NCBI GenBank assembly: GCA_025963645.1
Contig: JAOQAI010000009.1
Span: forward strand, 1-64,000
Source of the DNA: Flaviaestuariibacter sp.
GTDB taxonomy: Bacteria > Bacteroidota > Bacteroidia > Chitinophagales > Chitinophagaceae
DNA: 64,000 bases
Reading direction: 5' to 3'
The notes beneath the pieces were generated by a model. It did not search any database. It was given only the letters and a program-made list of their open reading frames with translations, and was not told the DNA's origin. Made by a program: the position numbers and the translations under genes. Shown in pieces: positions 50,957 to 58,937 of the stretch (position 1 is the stretch's first letter; the number at the start of each line of letters is the position of its first letter).

Positions 50957-51016
50957 TAATGGGTAGTTGGTTTCAGGAGGCCTAAAGATAAAAGTTTAGG
51001 TTGGGTGTAATGTTAA

Positions 51017-52384
51017 TTAATGTTGGTTTCGGGTGATCCGCCCCACAAGAGGCTCCAAGGGAAGTCCGTCGTAGTTGCCGGAGCTCATTAAAAGCAGTAC
51101 CGCATCGTCATAATTCCTGGTGTCTAGCCATTGCTCTAAGTCGCGACTTTCATTGATCACTACAAGGTTGTCTGTTCCAAAACCTTTTTTTACTACTTCC
51201 TTCGGAAGGTCGGGCATCCGCTTCAGTTCCAATGCATGTTTCGAGTAAAAAACCACGGCTTCATCCGCCGGGTCCATCACCCCCCTATACTCGTTCATGA
51301 AGGCTTCGTTCAGGCTGCTGAACGTGTGTAATTCAAAAACAGCCAACAGGCGCTTTTGGGGAAACTGCGTTCTTACCGCTTCAATAGTAGCCGCTAGCTT
51401 TGAAGGCGCATGGGCAAAGTCACGGAATATGATAGACCGCTCGTTTCTGCCTAACACTTCGAGGCGCTTGGCAGCACCGGTAAACGTGGAGATAGCAGCT
51501 AGAAAATCGTTTGCGGTAATGCCTAAATCCTGGCAAACCAACCAGGCGGCATGCATGTTCAGCAGATTATGCGCACCAAAAACCTTCAGGTTTCCGGAAA
51601 GTCCGTCAATGGTGATAGCTGTTTCGCCGTGGCTTATTTCGTGCGCCAATACACCATATGGTTTGTAAGTGATGTCGGTTCGGTGGTGTGACTTTACAAG
51701 GTCTGCCAACACCGTGTCGGTCTCATTATAAATAAGCATACCGCCCGGCTCGATCTTATCCATGAAAATGGTGAACTGCTCGAGGTAGTTCTCAAACGTA
51801 GGGAAGATATTGATATGGTCCCAGGCAATGCCGGTGATAATGGCGATATGCGGGGCGAGGAAATGAAACTTTGGACGGCGCTCCAAGGTGCTGGCAGGGT
51901 ATTCATCGCCTTCGCAAACGATGAGGGGCGCATCGGTAATATTCACCGATTGATCAAAGCCCTGGAGCCTGGCGCCTACCAGGAAATCGAATGCCTGTCT
52001 GGTCTCCCGCAGCACATGCATGATCATGGCAGTGGTGGTGGTCTTGCCATGGCTACCGCCTATTACTACCCGCTTTTTCCCTAAGCTTTCCTTAAAAATG
52101 TATTCGGGAAACGAGTAGATCGGCAATCCTAATTCCTTTGCTTTCGCCAGTTCCGGGTTGTCGGCTTTGGCATGCATTCCCAGGATCACGGCATCCAAAT
52201 CGGCTGAAATCTGCGCTGGTTGCCAGCCAAAACTGCCAGGCAGCAAGCCTTCCGCCGCCAGGTGGGAGGCAGCCGGCTCAAAAATTTCGTCATCTGTCCC
52301 GGTGATTTGGTACCCTTTTCGCTTTAAGGCTATAGCAAGCTGGTGCATTACGGAGCCGCCGATAGATATAAAATGGATTTTCAT
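51017..52384 (-). CDS. mpl: UDP-N-acetylmuramate:tripeptide ligase (Mpl)
   Basis: A 455-residue Mur-ligase that reattaches recovered murein tripeptide (L-Ala-gamma-D-Glu-meso-DAP) to UDP-MurNAc in peptidoglycan recycling. The N-terminal UDP-binding domain has HFISIGGSVMHQLAIALKRK; the ATP loop is VIGGSHGKTTTTAMIMHVL (about 110-128). EGDEYPAS and IAWDHINIFPTFENY are Mpl-type, and the C-terminal domain is complete. MurC is similar but has different length and end. It is a single gene. Confidence 0.93.
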   Translation of the reverse strand: MKIHFISIGGSVMHQLAIALKRKGYQITGTDDEIFEPAASHLAAEGLLPGSFGWQPAQISADLDAVILGMHAKADNPELAKAKELGLPIYSFPEYIFKESLGKKRVVIGGSHGKTTTTAMIMHVLRETRQAFDFLVGARLQGFDQSVNITDAPLIVCEGDEYPASTLERRPKFHFLAPHIAIITGIAWDHINIFPTFENYLEQFTIFMDKIEPGGMLIYNETDTVLADLVKSHHRTDITYKPYGVLAHEISHGETAITIDGLSGNLKVFGAHNLLNMHAAWLVCQDLGITANDFLAAISTFTGAAKRLEVLGRNERSIIFRDFAHAPSKLAATIEAVRTQFPQKRLLAVFELHTFSSLNEAFMNEYRGVMDPADEAVVFYSKHALELKRMPDLPKEVVKKGFGTDNLVVINESRDLEQWLDTRNYDDAVLLLMSSGNYDGLPLEPLVGRITRNQH

Positions 52385-52444
52385 GGTTACTTTTGTGCGA
52401 AATATCCGGCAAATTAAATCGTTTAAGACAAAACCCTTTTAATA

Positions 52445-52570
52445 ATGAAAAACAAATTAACCGCGATCGTCCTTTTAACCTCAGCCATCCTGACGTTGGC
52501 TTCCTGCGCTTCCCGCAAGTATGGTTGCCCATCTACTGCCACTATCCAAAAGCATTCTAACAAAATATAA
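52445..52570 (+). CDS. Very small lipoprotein upstream of ytxJ
   Basis: A 41-residue frame with a full lipoprotein signal: MKNKLTAIVLLTSAILTLAS then Cys21, a proper lipobox (LASC). Only about 20 residues remain after the acylated Cys, including YGCPSTATIQKH with a second Cys. I recall similar tiny lipoproteins directly in front of ytxJ in other Bacteroidota. It ends 7 bases before the ytxJ start, so they are likely one operon. Confidence 0.8.
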   Translation: MKNKLTAIVLLTSAILTLASCASRKYGCPSTATIQKHSNKI

Positions 52571-52577
52571 CCGGGAT

Positions 52578-52913
52578 ATGAACTGGATTCATTTGACAAG
52601 TGAAGAAGGGTTAGAAGCCTTGAAAAAACGATCCGGCGAAGTTCCCCAGGTTATATTTAAGCATAGCACCCGCTGCTCTATTAGTTCGGTAGCGTATCAG
52701 CGGCTACAAAAAGCCGATGCGCCGGGCGGTATCGAGTTCTACCTACTTGACCTTATTGCTTACCGCAGTCTTTCCAATAAAATAGCCGCTGATTTTGGCG
52801 TACACCACGAATCACCCCAGGTTTTGGTAATTAAGAATGGCGAGTGTGTGTATGACGAAAGCCATATGGGCATTTCGATGCGGGATATTGTGGACCAGGC
52901 GGCAGTGGCTTAA
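52578..52913 (+). CDS. ytxJ: YtxJ, bacillithiol-linked monothiol redox protein
   Basis: A 111-residue thioredoxin-fold protein from the ATG at 52578 (MNWIHLTSEEGLEALKKRSG). The active-site segment FKHSTRCSISSVAYQRL has one cysteine and a serine where thioredoxins have a second, as expected for a monothiol bacilliredoxin-type protein that removes bacillithiol from proteins. GVHHESPQVLVIKNGECVYD holds the cis-Pro. The family is linked in Bacteroidota and Firmicutes to bacillithiol, which suggests this organism uses that thiol rather than glutathione. Confidence 0.9.
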   Translation: MNWIHLTSEEGLEALKKRSGEVPQVIFKHSTRCSISSVAYQRLQKADAPGGIEFYLLDLIAYRSLSNKIAADFGVHHESPQVLVIKNGECVYDESHMGISMRDIVDQAAVA

Positions 52914-52956
52914 TTAAGCACTCTCGCAGTAAATCATAATCTCCCCCAACGAGTGG

Positions 52957-53658
52957 TTATAACCCGAACAGCAGGGCAAGCAAGGCAGCCAGTAGCGTAT
53001 TCAGAAAATTGACCGCGTTGTTCTTCAATACTCCCCTCCTTTCCAAAGCTGCACCTAGGACAGAATCAAAAAGGTTTCCTGCAGTGCCACAGATAATGAT
53101 AATCAAAAAAGCAACATTCCATCCCATAAATGCACCATGCAAACAAGCGATGGCAAAGCTTCCAAATACCCCTATCATAAAGCCCTCTATGCTTACCACA
53201 CCATCAAGTCCGCGTTGATCCCTCTCCAAACTCAGCATATTATAAAACCGCCGGCCATAAAGCGTTCCTAATTCTGAGGACAAAGTATCAGCGGTGGCAG
53301 ATGATAACGCTCCGGCGATCATTAGCAGGCAAATTGATTTATACTCGGGATAGAGAAGGCTAGCCAATCCTAAAAAGCCCGCTACGCCGCCGTTTGCGAT
53401 TACCTGACCGAGGTTCCGCTGGCTACTCTCTTTTGTAGTATGTATCTGCTTTGTTCTCTTTTTCCAGGCAGTGGCTGCTGTACCGGCAATGAAAAAGAAT
53501 GCTAGCAGCAGCAGTCCTGGTAAGCCGGTGCCGAGATACAAAAAGCCGCCGATCAATACGCCACCAATACTTCCCCATAGCGTTAGCTTTCTTAGCCTAT
53601 GACTTAGAAAGCCACCTAATGCCAACAGAATACCGACCACAAAAGCTTCTACATCCAT
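52957..53658 (-). CDS. DUF92 membrane protein (VTE6-like)
   Basis: A 233-residue polytopic protein from the ATG at 53658 (MDVEAFVVGILLALGGFLSH). About six hydrophobic spans are visible, e.g. LPGLLLLAFFFIAGTAATAW and WNVAFLIIIICGTAGNLFDS. Conserved family segments are NGGVAGFLGLASLLYP, SSATADTLSSELGTLYGRR and GLDGVVSIEGFMIGVFGS. The plant relative VTE6 is a phytyl-phosphate kinase, so a polyprenyl-phosphate kinase role is possible, but bacterial function is not established. Confidence 0.9.
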   Translation of the reverse strand: MDVEAFVVGILLALGGFLSHRLRKLTLWGSIGGVLIGGFLYLGTGLPGLLLLAFFFIAGTAATAWKKRTKQIHTTKESSQRNLGQVIANGGVAGFLGLASLLYPEYKSICLLMIAGALSSATADTLSSELGTLYGRRFYNMLSLERDQRGLDGVVSIEGFMIGVFGSFAIACLHGAFMGWNVAFLIIIICGTAGNLFDSVLGAALERRGVLKNNAVNFLNTLLAALLALLFGL

Positions 53659-53779
53659 TCGACTAAAATTAAGGCAAGAGATATGAAGCTTGCCCGCATT
53701 ACGCAGATACCTGTGGCATTTGTTATCCACATTACTAAATAGTTTAGGAAGACTTCCTTACTTTGTAAAAAAGTGTAAC

Positions 53780-55048
53780 GTGTCAACGAATATCAAATGC
53801 CCCAAATGCGATCATGGCTTTCCGCTGGAGGAAGTGGTGTCGGAAGAATATAAGAAAGAGCTGCGCCAGGAAATGGTAGATTATAAAAAGAAAAAAGAAG
53901 ATGAACTGCAGCGGAAGGAGCAAGAATGGATCCAGGCAAGCAATAAGAAAGAGGCGGAGCTATTAGCAAAAGTGCAGGCGGAAAAGACAGCATTAAAAAA
54001 AGAGTTAGAAGAAGGTTTGCGGAAAAGCATCCAGGCAGATTTTCAAGGCAAATTGCAATTCTTAGAAGCGTCCAATAAGGACAACGAAATCAAAATAACG
54101 CAGGCCCGCAACCGGGAAATGGAATTTCTGCAACGTGAAAAAGAGTTTAAGAACAAGGAAGCGGAACTGGAGCTTGCAATAGCCCGTAAGCTGCAACAGG
54201 AAAGGGTTTCATTAACAGAGGAAATTCGGAAAATCGAACAACAGAAAACGGAGACTAGAGAAACAGACATGCTGATGCGCCAGAAAGAACTGGAAAAGCA
54301 GTTGGACGATCAAAAGAAGCTGGTGGAAGAAATGAAACGTAAATCGGAGCAAGGCTCCATGCAGCTTCAGGGAGAAGTGCAAGAGTTAGCGCTAGAAAAA
54401 TTATTGAAAGATTCTTTTCCTTTTGATGTGGTTTGCGAGGTAGGCAAGGGTGTAAAAGGCGCAGACTGCCTACTCACCATTCGCAACAATTTTGGACAGG
54501 AATGCGGTAAGATCATTTTCGAAAGCAAGCGGACAAAAGACTTCGGGCCAGACTGGATAGAAAAACTGAAAAGAGATATGCGTGCCGAAGGTGCTGACCT
54601 AGGTGTGATTGTAACCCAAGCGATGCCAAAAGGCATGCAACAATTTGGCGATAAAGAAGGCATCTGGATCTGCACGTATGCGGAAGCAAAAGCGTTGGTG
54701 AATGTGCTACGAGATGGTGTGATCAAAATATTTAACGCTGCTAAAAAGCACGAGAATAAGGGCGATAAAATGCATTTGCTGTATGATTATTTAACCAGCA
54801 ACGAATTCGCAGAACAATGGAAAGCGGTGCGGGAAGGATTTTTATCTATGAAGCTTTCTATTCAACGCGAAAGGGATGCGATGGAGAAATTGTGGAAGTC
54901 GCGGGAGAAACAATTAGAGAAAATATTGTTGAACACGGCTTACATCAAAGGTTCGGTGGAAGGCATTGCAGGACAGGATACCATTGACCTTAACTTAATC
55001 GCTGATGAAGAAGAAATGGAAGAAACGCCGCAACTGACTTTTAAGTAG
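53780..55048 (+). CDS. DUF2130 protein with zinc ribbon and long coiled coil
   Basis: A 422-residue protein from the GTG at 53780 (MSTNIKCPKCDHGFPLEEVV); the frame extends upstream by 30 codons without coding character. The N-terminal CPKC could bind zinc with further ligands lacking. Residues about 30-195 form a charged coiled coil rich in Glu, Lys and Gln. The DUF2130 domain (about 200-400) has LEKLLKDSFPFDVVCEVGKG, GKIIFESKRTKDFGPDWIEK and DLGVIVTQAMPKG, which look like a restriction-endonuclease-type fold with an E..K pair. The family is often described as DNA-associated, but the role is unknown. It overlaps the convergent transferase gene by 8 bases. Confidence 0.88.
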   Translation: MSTNIKCPKCDHGFPLEEVVSEEYKKELRQEMVDYKKKKEDELQRKEQEWIQASNKKEAELLAKVQAEKTALKKELEEGLRKSIQADFQGKLQFLEASNKDNEIKITQARNREMEFLQREKEFKNKEAELELAIARKLQQERVSLTEEIRKIEQQKTETRETDMLMRQKELEKQLDDQKKLVEEMKRKSEQGSMQLQGEVQELALEKLLKDSFPFDVVCEVGKGVKGADCLLTIRNNFGQECGKIIFESKRTKDFGPDWIEKLKRDMRAEGADLGVIVTQAMPKGMQQFGDKEGIWICTYAEAKALVNVLRDGVIKIFNAAKKHENKGDKMHLLYDYLTSNEFAEQWKAVREGFLSMKLSIQRERDAMEKLWKSREKQLEKILLNTAYIKGSVEGIAGQDTIDLNLIADEEEMEETPQLTFK

Positions 55049-55688
55049 CTAAATAACTAAGACATAATTCTTTGAACATACAGGAATGGAGATCAAGTAA
55101 TTGGTTTCCACTTTTTTTAAACGCAAACTTTGTTTGCAGCCAATCATTAGTCTCTGTAATAGCAAGTATTTGCATGTGTTTTCTAAAATCCACACCTCCT
55201 GATCCATGCCATTTGAAGATCGCTTCCTTGCAAGACCAAAGTAAAGTTGAGCGGTTGATCTGTTGATCTGTTGATAGCTGATCCGGTATAGAGGATAGAG
55301 CGTTAAGAATAGGGCATTCATTTGGGGAGATAAACTTATGCTCAATCTTCAGCACTTTTGCGGAGAAGCCTTCTATATCAATGCCTACTCTTTTTGTGGG
55401 GCTAACGATCGCGGCTGCATAATCGCCGCAGTGCGAAATTGAGAAATGATACGCTTCATCTGCCAGGTATGGCTTGCGGGTATCGGCTAATTGAATCAAA
55501 TCAGTGGGGAAATCGGGAAAGAGGTACTGCAACAGATAGCGTCCCGCCAGATGTTGCAATCGCTTGTGCGGATGCGTAATGTTTCGCTGGAGGGGTACTT
55601 TATCTAAAAAGAAATCTTCCGGTTCTTCTATCTTCCAGATCGCAAGCTTTGTATCAGCATCTATATGCTTTTCAAAAAAAATCGGCAT
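55041..55688 (-). CDS. 4'-phosphopantetheinyl transferase
   Basis: A 215-residue Sfp-type transferase that moves phosphopantetheine from CoA to carrier proteins. LQHLAGRYLLQYLFPDFPTD, HFSISHCGDYAAAIVS, RVGIDIEGFSAKVLKIEHKF (metal-binding Asp and Glu) and TLLWSCKEAIFKWHGSGGVD are the conserved motifs. An expanded loop, QLSTDQQINRST at about 136-148, is coded by short GTTGATCT repeats. No carrier protein or synthase gene is beside it, so its client lies elsewhere in the genome. Confidence 0.93.
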   Translation of the reverse strand: MPIFFEKHIDADTKLAIWKIEEPEDFFLDKVPLQRNITHPHKRLQHLAGRYLLQYLFPDFPTDLIQLADTRKPYLADEAYHFSISHCGDYAAAIVSPTKRVGIDIEGFSAKVLKIEHKFISPNECPILNALSSIPDQLSTDQQINRSTLLWSCKEAIFKWHGSGGVDFRKHMQILAITETNDWLQTKFAFKKSGNQLLDLHSCMFKELCLSYLAT

Positions 55689-55763
55689 CTTTAAAAAACT
55701 GGATTATTTTGCTGCGGTCAAAGTACGGCCAATTCGGACTTTGTAACCAAATTGTAACTCCAC

Positions 55764-56300
55764 ATGATCCTTTCTGACACCCGCATCCTCGAAGAAATTC
55801 AAAAAGGCACTATTAAAGTAGAACCCTATGATCGTGAATGCCTCGGCAGTAATAGCTACGATGTGCATTTGGGCAAAACATTGGCAACCTACAAGAACCA
55901 TATACTGGATGCGAAGCTGCACAATGAAATTGAATCCTTCGAGATACCGGATGATGGCTTCATTCTTTACCCGCATATCTTTTATTTAGGTGTTACAGCA
56001 GAATACACCGAGACCCACGCTCATGTTCCTTTTTTGGAAGGCAAATCTTCTACCGGCCGCCTGGGCATTGACATTCACGCAACAGCAGGCAAAGGCGATG
56101 TAGGCTTCTGCGGCAACTGGACACTGGAAATCTCCGTGAAGCAACCGGTAAGAGTTTATGCCGGAATGCCGATCGGTCAACTAATTTATTTCCCGGTGGA
56201 TGGAGAAATCGAAGTGAAGTATAACCAGAAAGCTAACGCAAAATATAGCTACCAAAAGAATATGCCGGTAGAAAGCATGATGTGGAAGAATAAATTTTAA
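55764..56300 (+). CDS. dcd: dCTP deaminase
   Basis: A 178-residue trimeric enzyme of the dUTPase/dCTP-deaminase fold that converts dCTP to dUTP on the way to dTTP. LSDTRILEEIQKGTIKVEPY opens the family; GSNSYDVHLGKTL follows; FLEGKSSTGRLGIDIHATAG contains the nucleotide-binding residues; GKGDVGFCGNWTLEISVKQP holds the catalytic Glu; and GMPIGQLIYFPVDG is the last conserved strand. The length is a little short of the E. coli enzyme (193) but complete. It is a single gene. Confidence 0.96.
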   Translation: MILSDTRILEEIQKGTIKVEPYDRECLGSNSYDVHLGKTLATYKNHILDAKLHNEIESFEIPDDGFILYPHIFYLGVTAEYTETHAHVPFLEGKSSTGRLGIDIHATAGKGDVGFCGNWTLEISVKQPVRVYAGMPIGQLIYFPVDGEIEVKYNQKANAKYSYQKNMPVESMMWKNKF

Positions 56301-56369
56301 CCACGGATGTGAGGATTTGTTGGGATTAAAAGATTTTGTTCTGGCACTGCCATTCTATTGGTAAGCAAA

Positions 56370-56836
56370 CTACCGGTTCATTATCCAAATGGCATAATTC
56401 AAAATTCCAGCGCAACTTACCCAGCTTATGTAAGGCACAAGTAACCAAGCAGCTACTTTATTGATCCTGGAGAAACAAAAGATGGTGGCAAGAATCAATG
56501 TCCATAGCACGACAAGCTCAATGAACGCCCATCCAATTTCGTGCTGTCCAAAAAACAGGAAGCTCCATAAAAAATTAGCCCTAATTGTATCAGCCACAAT
56601 GCTATTGATAATTTCCGGTATGCCGAAGGGCTTTTCCAAATCAAGTAAAAGGCCACTCCCATCAATATAAAAAGGGTTGTCCATACGGGACCAAATATCC
56701 AATCTGGTGGATTCCAGCTTGGGCGCTTAATTGTATCGTACCAGCTTCCGGTTCCTGTAATAGTAACATAAGCACCCGCAGCCGCAACTATTTGTGGTAG
56801 GGCTATAGCAATCACCAGCTTTTTCCAGTCTGTCAT
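56370..56836 (-). pseudogene. tspO: TspO/MBR-family membrane protein, frameshifted
   Basis: The frame from the ATG at 56836 encodes MTDWKKLVIAIALPQIVAAA, the TspO core RPSWNPPDWIFGPVWTTLFI and on to ALWLIQLGLIF. The rest of the family sequence, NFLWSFLFFGQHEIGWAFIE to NYAIWIMNR, continues in a different frame. The join is at a run of six A (56569-56574; six T on the coding strand), where one base is missing. TspO proteins bind porphyrins, with five membrane spans. Whether this is a real mutation, a phase-variable tract or a sequencing error cannot be decided here. Confidence 0.85.
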
Positions 56837-56861
56837 AATTGTAAAATAATCCACTCGCTAT

Positions 56862-57956
56862 TTAGATGGCAGCTGCTCCATTTTTTTTCACATACGCGAT
56901 CAACCAGGCGATCACTTCATTATAGGTGGCCATACCTTTTGGTTGATTATTGAGTTTTAAATAGCCATCATAAAAATCGGTCACGAAAGGGCTTACTTTA
57001 TTCTTTTTTCCTAAACGATATTGGATCTCCTGCCGCTTGTCGCGCCTTACTCTTGGATGCAAGCTTTTACTCAAAGCCCTTTGCATGGTGGTGTCGCCCG
57101 TCATGCGGCATTCAAAAAGCGCATTATAATACAACTCGTAATAAACAGAATAACGGAAGTTGGCATTGTCGGAGGCTTTGCAGGCGAGGTAAGCTACAAA
57201 GCTGGCCTCATTCTCTTTGCCATACCCTAACTGATGCGCCATTTCATGATTGACCACGAAAGGTTTCAAAAACACAGGCTCTTCGCTATTCATCTGCGCT
57301 TCGCTGGTGAAAGGATTGAAGTAACCCGTAAATCCAAAGTAATGCGCTATCGGGCTGAATACCGATGTTTTGACAGACGGCCTTTCATACGACAAAAAAG
57401 GAAAACTATTAGCCGCCTTTTTGTAGTTCTTCACTCCTTCAGTCTTTAGTAAGGGTAATCGGTTCAGCTCTAAACGTTTCATGGTATCTTCTTTTGCTGC
57501 ATAAAAATTCAAGCGTTGCTGCAGTAATTGTGTCACCTGAAACAAATCGTTTTGTGAATAAGGTTTCACCTCCAGACCTAATTGATAAGCGATTCCGAGC
57601 CGGTTATAATTTAATCCCCAAAAGAGATTGAAAACGATATAAATGGAAATTACCAATTTCAAAAACTTCCGAAAAAGTATCCAGGAAAGGTATTCTTTTA
57701 CTTTTCGCCTGGCCAACAGACGTAACAGCTTCCAGGCTTTTAATACGAGATAAATGGCAGCAACTATGTATAAAATATCCCCTATGCTGAATGGAATCCA
57801 TCCAAAGAGAAACCGCAAAGCTTTAGAGAGATGGGGATAAAATCCATACGTGTAGTATTCTTCCACCCATTGCTCATTCACGGAAAAAAGCTTGATAACT
57901 ATTGCTAAAACCACTAAGGCCACTAATTTTCTATCCCTCAGCAAGCTATTGAGCAT
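56862..57956 (-). CDS. DUF3810 protein, membrane-anchored probable zinc protease
   Basis: A 364-residue protein from the ATG at 57956 (MLNSLLRDRKL). Three membrane spans (KLVALVVLAIVIKLFS, FSIGDILYIVAAIYLVLKAW and FLKLVISIYIVFNLFWGLNY) fill the first 120 residues. The soluble domain follows with the zincin motif VVNHEMAHQLGYGKENEASF (HExxH, with a third Glu ligand downstream in EASF). It is the DUF3810 family, common in Bacteroidota, of unknown target. The active site faces the side after the third span. The gap before the TspO remnant is only 25 bases. Confidence 0.88.
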   Translation of the reverse strand: MLNSLLRDRKLVALVVLAIVIKLFSVNEQWVEEYYTYGFYPHLSKALRFLFGWIPFSIGDILYIVAAIYLVLKAWKLLRLLARRKVKEYLSWILFRKFLKLVISIYIVFNLFWGLNYNRLGIAYQLGLEVKPYSQNDLFQVTQLLQQRLNFYAAKEDTMKRLELNRLPLLKTEGVKNYKKAANSFPFLSYERPSVKTSVFSPIAHYFGFTGYFNPFTSEAQMNSEEPVFLKPFVVNHEMAHQLGYGKENEASFVAYLACKASDNANFRYSVYYELYYNALFECRMTGDTTMQRALSKSLHPRVRRDKRQEIQYRLGKKNKVSPFVTDFYDGYLKLNNQPKGMATYNEVIAWLIAYVKKNGAAAI

Positions 57957-58017
57957 ATTTTTGGACAAGTTTCGTTAAATTCTCCCGGCAAAATACCGGA
58001 TTTCAGGCTATTTGCTT

Positions 58018-58025
58018 TACTTTTG
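58018..58025 (+). promoter_or_regulatory. -7 element before the DUF177-rpmF genes
   Basis: TACTTTTG matches TAnnTTTG and is 21 bases before the start codon at 58046. No clear TTG is seen at -33. Confidence 0.45.
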
Positions 58026-58045
58026 CACACTCTTAAATAGAAGGC

Positions 58046-58597
58046 ATGGCGAACCGGCGTGAATATGAGATTGCTTTTGTAGGGTTGAAGCCGGGAGTTC
58101 ATGAATTCAGTTATGAGATTGATGACAGATTCTTTGAAGATTACGGTGAACAGGATTTCAGCAATGTTTCCGCACACGTAAAGCTATTTCTGGATAAGAA
58201 TAATGGCTTTATGCGGCTTCGTTTTGAAGTAGGCGGCAAAGCAGATATTGTGTGCGACCGTTGCAGTAATGATCTTCCTTTTCAATTGTTCGAGGAGTTT
58301 CATCTTACCGTTAAATTGGTGGAAGAACCCGAAACAATGAATGACCAGGAAGAAGATCCGGATGTGTATTACATCTCCCGTGGCGAAAGCCATTTGGATG
58401 TAAAGACGTGGTTATATGAATTTGTGAACCTGAGCATCCCGATGCAAAAAACCTGCGAGTTTGAAAAGATGGATGGCCCGCATTGCAATGAAACAGCCAG
58501 GGAATTGCTGAATAAGATGCGGGTGGAAGACATGCCCAAAGAAAATCCTTTGTGGAGAGGGTTGGAAAAGTTCAAAGATTTAGACACCGAGTCTTAA
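58046..58597 (+). CDS. DUF177/YceD family protein
   Basis: A 183-residue protein of the YceD family, which is almost always encoded before rpmF and plsX as here and has been linked to 23S rRNA accumulation in other bacteria. MANRREYEIAFVGLKPGVHE begins the fold. The conserved CDRCSNDLPFQLFEEFHLTV and the later EFVNLSIPMQKTCEFEKMDG have cysteines that could form a metal site. The C-terminal NPLWRGLEKFKDLDTES is typical. Its own function is probably in ribosome assembly. Confidence 0.93.
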   Translation: MANRREYEIAFVGLKPGVHEFSYEIDDRFFEDYGEQDFSNVSAHVKLFLDKNNGFMRLRFEVGGKADIVCDRCSNDLPFQLFEEFHLTVKLVEEPETMNDQEEDPDVYYISRGESHLDVKTWLYEFVNLSIPMQKTCEFEKMDGPHCNETARELLNKMRVEDMPKENPLWRGLEKFKDLDTES

Positions 58598-58671
58598 GTA
58601 TAGAAAAAGTGAGGACCGGGTCCTACATTAGATAAAATAAAAATTATTAAGAACGCATTTAATTATTAGTT

Positions 58672-58863
58672 ATGCCAAATCCGAAACGCAGACATTCGCA
58701 ACAAAGAAGTGCCAAGCGTAGAACACATTACAAAGCAGTAGCAGCAACGCTTTCTACTGATCCTACTACAGGTGAATTACATGTACGTCACCGTGCACAC
58801 GTTAGCGAAGGCAAACTTTATTACAAAGGTCAGGTAGTTGCCGAAAATTCACCGATCAAGTAA
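58672..58863 (+). CDS. rpmF: Ribosomal protein L32
   Basis: A 63-residue L32. The N-terminal PNPKRRHSQQRSAKRRTHYK is the conserved basic opening, followed by the short domain ending in AENSPIK. It is the zinc-free type (no CxxC pairs are present). It follows DUF177 by 74 bases and is followed by a terminator before plsX. Confidence 0.98.
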   Translation: MPNPKRRHSQQRSAKRRTHYKAVAATLSTDPTTGELHVRHRAHVSEGKLYYKGQVVAENSPIK

Positions 58864-58882
58864 TAAATCGAACTTTTTAGAT

Positions 58883-58924
58883 AATCCATAGTCCCCCATG
58901 ATTGGCGGGACTATGGATTTTTTT
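58883..58924 (+). terminator. Terminator between rpmF and plsX
   Basis: Thirteen-base arms (58883-58895 and 58907-58919) with an 11-base loop are followed by a T run ending at 58924. plsX starts 14 bases later, so read-through or a promoter inside rpmF would be needed to express it. Confidence 0.93.
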
Positions 58925-58937
58925 ATTTTTGGAGACG

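Noticed and set aside
55049..55345. 98-codon frame inside the phosphopantetheinyl transferase gene
   Set aside because: It is another frame of the same strand and the transferase itself has all conserved motifs without a shift.
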